Shown piece by piece: positions 6,465 to 10,822 of a stretch of 10,822 nucleotides of DNA. Position 1 is the stretch's first letter. Every line of letters begins with the position of its first letter. The DNA is taken from positions 1 through 10,822 of the forward strand of contig JBAWVG010000049.1 of NCBI GenBank assembly GCA_037147395.1, given 5' to 3'. Source of the DNA: VFJL01 sp037147395. Its GTDB lineage: Bacteria > Pseudomonadota > Gammaproteobacteria > Burkholderiales > Nitrosomonadaceae. The notes beneath the pieces were generated by a model that saw only the letters and a list, made by a program, of their open reading frames with translations, ran no database searches and was not told the origin of the DNA. The position numbers and the translations under genes are program-made.

Positions 6465-6959
6465 ATGTCAGGCAGTAAAAATCTTGAGGATATTGGTGAC
6501 ACTAGAAAAGGAACTAATTTTACTGCTTATGAAAGTGGTCCCCTCAAAAACTGGGCGGCTCATACTGTTCAGATCCCGGGTTTAGGAGAGATCCCCGGAA
6601 AGATTTTCATTAAAGATATTCTTGGATTGACTGGTTGTGAAATATCCATGAACTCGATGGCACCCGGTGCTGGTATGCCTATTTATCATCAACATCAGCA
6701 GAATGAAGAGGTGTATATTTTCATTCAAGGTAGAGGGCAATTGCAGGTCGATGGAGAGGTGATCGATGTGCAAGAAGGAAGCGTTGTTCGCATTGCGCCG
6801 AACGGTGAAAGAATATGGCGCAATAATTCCAGTGAGCCATTGCTATATATAGTTATCCAGGTTCGTGAAAATTCACTCACTCAATACGGTCTAGCAGACG
6901 CAATTGTCCCGGAAAAAACTATAGATTGGGAAGATGAAGGGATTTATTTGGCGGGTTAA
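6465..6959 (+). CDS. Single-domain cupin protein
   Basis: A 164-residue cytoplasmic protein without signal peptide. Cupin motif 1 is seen from about residue 68 to 89: histidines 75 and 77 (YHQHQQNEEVYIFIQG), glutamate 82, and glycine 89. Motif 2 (about 105-121, EGSVVRIAPNGERIWRNN) has the expected PNG and final Asn, but Ile 117 stands where the fourth metal-binding histidine normally is. Metal binding would then rest on two His and one Glu. Cupins of this shape include metal-dependent isomerases, dioxygenases and non-enzymatic sensors; no specific reaction can be assigned. AAGGA at 6453-6457 lies 7 bases before the ATG. The gene is divergent from fasciclin and is followed by a long gap with no other plus-strand gene before katG. 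Confidence 0.88.
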   Translation: MSGSKNLEDIGDTRKGTNFTAYESGPLKNWAAHTVQIPGLGEIPGKIFIKDILGLTGCEISMNSMAPGAGMPIYHQHQQNEEVYIFIQGRGQLQVDGEVIDVQEGSVVRIAPNGERIWRNNSSEPLLYIVIQVRENSLTQYGLADAIVPEKTIDWEDEGIYLAG

Positions 6960-7169
6960 GTTATGGCATGCCTCAATATTCTATTCGCTCCAATTGTGCA
7001 ATAAACACATATTGAAGAATTCAAAGTTGTCCTATCATTCGTCCAAGGCTTCGAGTACATGGACTTGCTGGAGGGGTGCTACCGATTGCTGCGTTCATCG
7101 CCATCTCAGTCTGCAGTTTACCGACCTTATCCTCAGCCACGCTTAGTCCGGGGGAATTCAAAAATACCA

Positions 7170-7194
7170 ACGGGGGCTTCGGCTCCCGTTTTTT
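7170..7194 (+). terminator. Intrinsic terminator with UUCG tetraloop
   Basis: ACGGGGGC (7170-7177), loop TTCG (7178-7181) and GCTCCCGT (7182-7189) form an 8-bp stem with one G-U pair, closed by the very stable C(UUCG)G loop, and six T residues follow (7189-7194). This is a textbook rho-independent terminator on the plus strand. It is 210 bases past the cupin stop, with no gene ending next to it. Confidence 0.9.
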
Positions 7195-7343
7195 ATTGCT
7201 CGGTACACTTCGAGTCACGCAAGTTGATTGCAAACTTTCTGGCTAGCTACTGGCTTCTAAAGTCTTCAGTGGACTCTGCAAGTATAAAAAACGGATTGGG
7301 TAGATTGAAAGGCGAGCCATTGCTTTCTTATGGCGGGCTCATA

Positions 7344-7403
7344 TTCAAGTTTGGAGCAGTTGGCATTATTTGTTGCATACATTCGATAGTCTCCAAACTT
7401 GAA
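7344..7403. repeat. Perfect 13-bp inverted repeat with 34-base spacer
   Basis: TTCAAGTTTGGAG (7344-7356) and CTCCAAACTTGAA (7391-7403) are exact reverse complements. In RNA they would form a strong stem; on DNA they could be a two-site operator or the ends of a tiny inserted element. On the plus strand the right arm is followed by AAAAACAAG, not by T residues. Confidence 0.7.
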
Positions 7404-7447
7404 AAAACAAGTTTTGTTGTCTAGTCTTAAAATGGTTCCTGCAACGC

Positions 7448-7460
7448 GAGCGAGTCGCTC
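7448..7460. repeat. Palindrome GAGCGA-G-TCGCTC upstream of katG
   Basis: Six-base perfect arms around a single G lie about 150 bases before the katG start. Such a short compact dyad suits a dimeric regulator better than an RNA hairpin, which would need a larger loop. Confidence 0.35.
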
Positions 7461-7607
7461 CACGAATTCGAAAAGATTTATGAGAAATTGAATAGTCGCG
7501 GAATGGTTGTCCATGAAGTAAGTAAGACCAGGTGTATGTCAAAGTTTATTCTGTTTTTAGCCCTTTAAAATTATTGCGTCATCTCAGCGAACAAAAAGGA
7601 TCATGAA

Positions 7608-9818
7608 ATGACAAATGAAACCACATGCCCATATCATAATGGGGTAGCTAAACCCACCTCAACGAGCGCAAGAGCCAATGCAGATTGGTGGCCAAATAAA
7701 TTAAGCCTAAAGATCTTACGTCAGCAATCCCATCTCTCAAATCCAATGTCGAATGGCTTTAATTACGCAGAGGAATTTAAGTCAATAAATCTTCAGATAC
7801 TTAAAAAAGATCTCTACGCGTTGATGACGGATTCACAAGACTGGTGGCCTGCCGACTGGGGTCACTATGGAGGCTTATTTGTACGTATGGCTTGGCATAG
7901 TGCGGGCACCTATCGCATTTCAGATGGCCGTGGCGGCGCAGGAACAGGCAATCAACGATTTGCACCGATTAATAGTTGGCCTGATAACGGTAACTTGGAT
8001 AAGGCTAGGCGCTTGCTTTGGCCCATCAAGCAAAAATATGGCAACCAAATATCGTGGGCTGATTTGATGATTCTTGCAGGCAACTGCGCTTTGGAGTCAA
8101 TGGGTTTTAAAACGTTTGGTTTCGCTGGCGGGCGAGAAGACATCTGGGAGCCTGAGGAAGATATCTATTGGGGCCCGGAAACTGAATGGTTGGGGGATAA
8201 CCGTTACACAGGTGATCGAGATCTGGAAGATCCTTTGGCTGCTGTTCAGATGGGCCTAATCTATGTCAATCCAGAAGGGCCAAAGGGTATGCCTGATCCC
8301 ATTGCTTCGGGGCGTGATATTCGCGAAACATTTGCTCGAATGGCAATGAATGATTACGAAACAGTCGCCCTTATCGCAGGTGGCCATACTTTTGGTAAAG
8401 CGCACGGTGCGGGAGATGCATCCTTGGTCGGTCCTGCGCCAGAAGGTGCTTTAATCGAAGATATGGGTCTAGGATGGATTAATCGGTTTGGAACTGGAAG
8501 TGGCATTTGTACAACAACAAGCGGCATTGAAGGGGCATGGAAGCCGAACCCAACAAAATGGGACATGGGTTACTTTAATACGCTCTTTAGCTACGAATGG
8601 GAGTTGGTCAAGAGCCCAGCAGGTGCACAGCAATGGCTTGCTAAGAATGTTAAAGAAGAATACTTAATTCCTGATGCACATGACTCTTCTAAGAAGCACC
8701 GACCCATGATGACGACAGCCGATCTGGCTTTACTTTTTGATCCGATATATGAGCCAATTTCAAGACACTTTCATCAGAACCCGGATGAGTTCTCTGATGC
8801 TTTTGCTCGTGCATGGTTCAAGTTAACACACCGTGATATGGGTCCTTGCGCACGCTATCTTGGCGCCGAAGTTCCTTCTGAAATTCTGATTTGGCAAGAT
8901 CCGGTACCTTCCGTTGATCATGAGTTAATTGACCAACAGGATATTGATAGTCTCAAGCAGAAGATCCATATTTCTGAATTATCGATATCACAGTTAGTGG
9001 CTACTGCTTGGGCTTCTGCTTCAACTTTCAGAGGCTCAGATAAGCGTGGTGGTGCTAATGGTGCCCGTATTCGGCTAGCTCCACAAATAGATTGGGAAGT
9101 TAATCAACCCACTAAGTTAGCGGTCGTTTTACGAAAGCTGGAGACAATTCAGAAAGAGTTTAATTCCGCTCAATCTGGCCATAAGAAGATTTCAATGGCT
9201 GATTTAATTGTCTTAGCAGGATGTGTATCTATTAAAGAAGCTGCTCAAAAGGGGGGGCATTCAATTGATATCCCATTCATTCCGGGCAGAACTGATGCCT
9301 CTCAAGAACAAACAGAAGTAGATTCATTCAAAGTTCTTGAGCCAAGAGCAGATGGATTCCGAAACTATTTGCGTAATGACGTTAAATCGGCACCTGAAGA
9401 GTTATTGGTTGATCGGGCTCAATTACTAACCTTGTCTGCTCCTGAAATGACTGTTTTGGTTGGTGGTTTACGTGTACTTAACATCAATTTTGCTCAAAGT
9501 AAGCTTGGTGTTTTTACCGATCGTATTGAAACATTAAGTAATGATTTCTTTGTGAATGTCTTGGATATGAACACAAAGTGGAAATTATCATCAAATGCGG
9601 GCGTCTATGAAGGGCTCGATAGAAAAGATGGTAAGTTCAAGTGGGCCGCCACAAGAGTCGATTTGATTTTTGGCTCAAATTCCGAGCTCAGAGCCATTGC
9701 TGAAGTTTATGCACAACAAGACTCTAAGGATAAATTTATGAGAGATTTTGTGAGCGTATGGACCAAGGTAATGAATTTAGATAGATTTGATTTAAGTAGT
9801 GCTCGATTAAAAATATAG
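7608..9818 (+). CDS. katG: Catalase-peroxidase KatG
   Basis: A 736-residue bifunctional haem catalase-peroxidase, close to the length of E. coli KatG (726), collinear with it along both halves. It breaks down hydrogen peroxide to water and oxygen and also acts as a peroxidase in the cytoplasm. The distal pocket RMAWH gives Arg93, Trp96 and His97. The Met-Tyr-Trp cofactor is complete: Trp96, Tyr219 (GLIYVNPEGP) and Met245 (FARMAMND). The proximal haem ligand is His260 in AGGHTFGKAHGAG, with proximal Trp311. The serine matching Mycobacterium Ser315 is present (Ser305 in TTSGIEG). The C-terminal, haem-less half retains SVAWASASTFRG-like sequence (VATAWASASTFRGSDKRGGA) and the end is VMNLDRFDLSSARLKI. 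No signal peptide. AAGGA at 7596-7600 lies 7 bases before the ATG; the ATG at 7603 is out of frame and stops at once. No clear terminator follows. Confidence 0.98.
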   Translation: MTNETTCPYHNGVAKPTSTSARANADWWPNKLSLKILRQQSHLSNPMSNGFNYAEEFKSINLQILKKDLYALMTDSQDWWPADWGHYGGLFVRMAWHSAGTYRISDGRGGAGTGNQRFAPINSWPDNGNLDKARRLLWPIKQKYGNQISWADLMILAGNCALESMGFKTFGFAGGREDIWEPEEDIYWGPETEWLGDNRYTGDRDLEDPLAAVQMGLIYVNPEGPKGMPDPIASGRDIRETFARMAMNDYETVALIAGGHTFGKAHGAGDASLVGPAPEGALIEDMGLGWINRFGTGSGICTTTSGIEGAWKPNPTKWDMGYFNTLFSYEWELVKSPAGAQQWLAKNVKEEYLIPDAHDSSKKHRPMMTTADLALLFDPIYEPISRHFHQNPDEFSDAFARAWFKLTHRDMGPCARYLGAEVPSEILIWQDPVPSVDHELIDQQDIDSLKQKIHISELSISQLVATAWASASTFRGSDKRGGANGARIRLAPQIDWEVNQPTKLAVVLRKLETIQKEFNSAQSGHKKISMADLIVLAGCVSIKEAAQKGGHSIDIPFIPGRTDASQEQTEVDSFKVLEPRADGFRNYLRNDVKSAPEELLVDRAQLLTLSAPEMTVLVGGLRVLNINFAQSKLGVFTDRIETLSNDFFVNVLDMNTKWKLSSNAGVYEGLDRKDGKFKWAATRVDLIFGSNSELRAIAEVYAQQDSKDKFMRDFVSVWTKVMNLDRFDLSSARLKI

Positions 9819-9823
9819 TAAAT

Positions 9824-9913
9824 TTAATCTGTTAGAAAGGTCTTTCTGGTTTTAGGGGTGCTCACACCCCAAGCGGTGATCTCTTTGTCGCTAAAACGAA
9901 GGTCAAAACCCAT
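9824..9913 (-). pseudogene. Fragment of an IS transposase N-terminus
   Basis: On the minus strand an ATG at 9913, preceded by GAGGA, opens a 29-codon frame whose first 16 residues, MGFDLRFSDKEITAWG, resemble the N-terminus of DDE transposases of the IS4/IS1380 type as I recall them (a ...DKEITPWGG... pattern). Similarity stops after AWG, exactly where the GGGGTG-CTCA-CACCCC hairpin (9855-9870) lies, and the frame then ends at a TAA 6 bases beyond the katG stop. The rest of the transposase, some 400 residues, is absent. The family assignment is from memory only. Confidence 0.45.
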
Positions 9914-10000
9914 GATTTCCTCTGCACTTAAATAGCACAGGCTATACGCTACTCAAAATAAGCCTAAACTTCAATGAAATCATGATGGTTCTCTAATGGC

Positions 10001-10028
10001 TTCCAATAGAAATTGAGTTCTATTGGAA
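10001..10028. repeat. Perfect 11-bp inverted repeat, 6-base loop
   Basis: TTCCAATAGAA (10001-10011) and TTCTATTGGAA (10018-10028) are exact reverse complements around ATTGAG. A stem of this length would fold strongly as RNA. There is no run of T after it on either strand, so a terminator of the classic kind is not supported; an operator or a mobile-element end is possible. Confidence 0.7.
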
Positions 10029-10161
10029 AATCTCGGTTAAAAGCCAAGCGTTACGGCTACTGTACTCCGCCCCGTGGATAGCAACACGCTGGGTCAATGA
10101 GTCTAGTGCCGATAAACTGGTTTCATTTAAACGAGGGAATTAATGACGCCACAGAAATAAT

Positions 10162-10176
10162 CTTGTAATTTACAAG
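10162..10176. repeat. Palindrome CTTGTAA-T-TTACAAG past the EAL gene
   Basis: Seven-base perfect arms around one T, lying just after the stop codon of the EAL fragment in its reading direction. On the minus strand it is followed by ATTATTTCT, so it might serve as a weak terminator for that gene, though the loop is very short unless inner pairs open. Confidence 0.35.
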
Positions 10177-10181
10177 TTATC

Positions 10182-10766
10182 TCAACTAGGATCCTTAGTT
10201 ACTAATTGTAGTAGCGATCTTTCAAATCCCTCAATCGGCATTGGCTTTCCGAAGAGAAATCCTTGAAATTGTATCTTGCTAGAACACTCATTTAAAAACA
10301 AGAATTGTGACTCTGTTTCGATTCCTTCAGCTACCACTTCAAAATCAAAATTTTGACTCATATCGATTATGGCCTTCACCATACTTCTACCGTTGGAATT
10401 TAAATCAATTTCATTCATAAAAGATTTGTCGATTTTAATTTGGCTGATTGGCAATTTTTGTATATAAGATAACGAAGAATACCCTGTGCCAAAATCATCC
10501 ATAGACAATCTAATCCCCATCATTTTCAACCTATTGAAGTCATATAAAATTGAATTAGTATTGACCATCAAGCTTTCGGTCAGCTCAAGAATTAAATTCG
10601 ACGGGTCAAAATGATAAGATTTAATTAGAGTTTCGAGGTTATCGATAAAATCAATTTCTGAAAATTGACGAGAACTTATATTGACGGATATGCTCAATTT
10701 TTTAAAATGTTCACTTTCTGACCATTTATCAAGTTGGTTGCAGGCTTCATCAAGCACCCAGTATCC
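10182..10766 (-). pseudogene. 5'-truncated EAL-domain cyclic-di-GMP phosphodiesterase
   Basis: The frame is homologous to EAL domains from GYWVLDEACNQLDKW onward and runs to the natural domain end; counted from the GTG at 10757 it is 191 residues. Catalytic-core motifs present are SVNISSRQF (24-32), LELTES (57-62), MDDFGTGYSSL (86-96), IKIDKSF (107-113), VAEGIET (142-148) and QGFLFGKPMP (165-174). The EAL signature itself, normally about 60-70 residues earlier with its metal-binding glutamate, is missing, as is anything ahead of it (usually a GGDEF or sensor domain). A TAA at 10767-10769 blocks the frame directly upstream, and unrelated sequence follows. The family hydrolyses cyclic-di-GMP; this copy should be inactive. 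The GTG has no convincing ribosome binding site (AAGGA is 5 bases ahead but inside the remnant). A truncated pseudogene is the best reading. Confidence 0.85.
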
Positions 10767-10822
10767 TTATAGTAATGGAATGGACGCCCACTACCCTAAA
10801 CGGCATCAAAGTGCCAAAGTAG
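10767..10822. mobile_element. Possible insertion-sequence end adjoining the EAL break
   Basis: At the point where EAL similarity ends, the sequence turns into a block that on the minus strand reads GGCACTTTGATGCCGTTTAG and then GGTAGTGGGCGTCC. This resembles, from memory, the repeated ends of IS21-family elements (GGTGGTCACTTT...CCGTTTAGGG type). No transposase is inside the window, so the element, if real, would extend to the right of it. Confidence 0.3.

Larger units (their letters stand above)
6960..7607. other. Gene-free gap upstream of katG, with terminator, repeats and weak open frames
   Basis: These 648 bases contain the orphan terminator at 7170-7194, the 13-bp inverted repeat at 7344-7403 and the palindrome at 7448-7460. 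Several open frames overlap on both strands and none has a ribosome binding site plus recognisable protein. A start-less plus frame from 7431 to 7568 (45 codons, with HEFEKIYEKLNSRGMVVHEVSKT) looks protein-like and might be a gene tail, but its length is compatible with chance. The katG promoter must lie near the right end; I see no clear -35/-10 pair or OxyR-type site that I can defend. Confidence 0.5.
9819..10181. other. Gene-free gap after katG, insertion-sequence and repeat debris
   Basis: This 363-base stretch holds the transposase fragment (9824-9913), a 9-bp inverted repeat CATGATTTC (9911-9919) / GAAATCATG (9976-9984), an ATAGC-ACAG-GCTAT dyad (9932-9945), the 11-bp inverted repeat (10001-10028) and the palindrome at 10162-10176. 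Between 10020 and 10139 both strands are open for about 40 codons (minus: LNETSLSALDSLTQRV; plus: YWKISVKSQALRLLY), so at most one is a real remnant and I cannot choose. Confidence 0.5.

Noticed and set aside
7059..7424. 121-codon plus-strand frame MDLLEGCYRLL...
   Set aside because: It reads straight through the intrinsic terminator, and two other frames are open over the same bases; no frame stands out as coding.
7266..7514. 82-codon minus-strand frame in the gap before katG
   Set aside because: It runs across both arms of the 13-bp inverted repeat, has no ribosome binding site and matches nothing I recognise.
9834..9847. AGAAAG-GT-CTTTCT as a katG terminator
   Set aside because: The loop would be two bases, the stem is A-T rich and the following GGTTTTAGG is not a clean T tract.
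10020..10142. Overlapping protein-like frames on both strands
   Set aside because: About 40-48 open codons on each strand is compatible with chance, and one must be the shadow of the other.
1..10822. tRNA, rRNA, CRISPR array, toxin-antitoxin or phage-defence genes
   Set aside because: I found no cloverleaf, no regularly spaced direct repeats and no recognisable defence or toxin motifs.

Overview
The window looks like an accessory stretch of a Gram-negative proteobacterial chromosome of moderate GC. The envelope proteins point to a double membrane: a lipoprotein with a clean lipobox, two Sec-exported periplasmic proteins and a two-transmembrane sensor kinase. Beta- or gammaproteobacteria fit best by recalled resemblance of the small exported proteins; the sequence alone does not fix the genus. 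Coding density is low (roughly three quarters), and gene-free gaps of about 300-800 bases hold decayed coding frames, inverted repeats and probable insertion-sequence debris.

Layout from left to right: a NarX/DegS-type sensor histidine kinase (46-2025, minus), probably facing a response regulator beyond the left edge; an 800-base gap with two cryptic open frames lacking a good start; an OFA-type major facilitator transporter (2874-4130, plus; ATG chosen over an upstream TTG because of its Shine-Dalgarno site); a small membrane protein (4226-4540, plus); a coiled-coil lipoprotein (4782-5210, plus). Convergent to the lipoprotein is a likely two-gene operon on the minus strand: an exported fasciclin (FAS1) protein (5615-6142) followed by an 82-residue exported helical protein (5322-5570). 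Divergent from the fasciclin gene is a single-domain cupin (6465-6959, plus), with an intergenic region carrying several dyads. A 650-base gap holds an orphan intrinsic terminator and two perfect inverted repeats, then comes a full-length catalase-peroxidase KatG (7608-9818, plus). The right end is wreckage: a transposase N-terminal fragment, a perfect 11-bp inverted repeat, and an EAL-domain gene cut off just before its conserved core, with sequence resembling an insertion-sequence end at the break.

How the genes might work together: most are single-gene units with their own spacing, so no tight pathway operon is visible. KatG (cytoplasmic peroxide removal), the cupin and the exported fasciclin/small protein pair could reflect stress and envelope functions, but only the fasciclin-small protein pair is close enough (44 bases) to suggest co-transcription. 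I do not see a clear defence system, CRISPR array, tRNA or rRNA. The features most worth a second look are the regulatory dyads between fasciclin and cupin, the two-cysteine insertion in the fasciclin domain, the orphan UUCG terminator, the cryptic start-less frame upstream of the kinase, and the truncated EAL gene.
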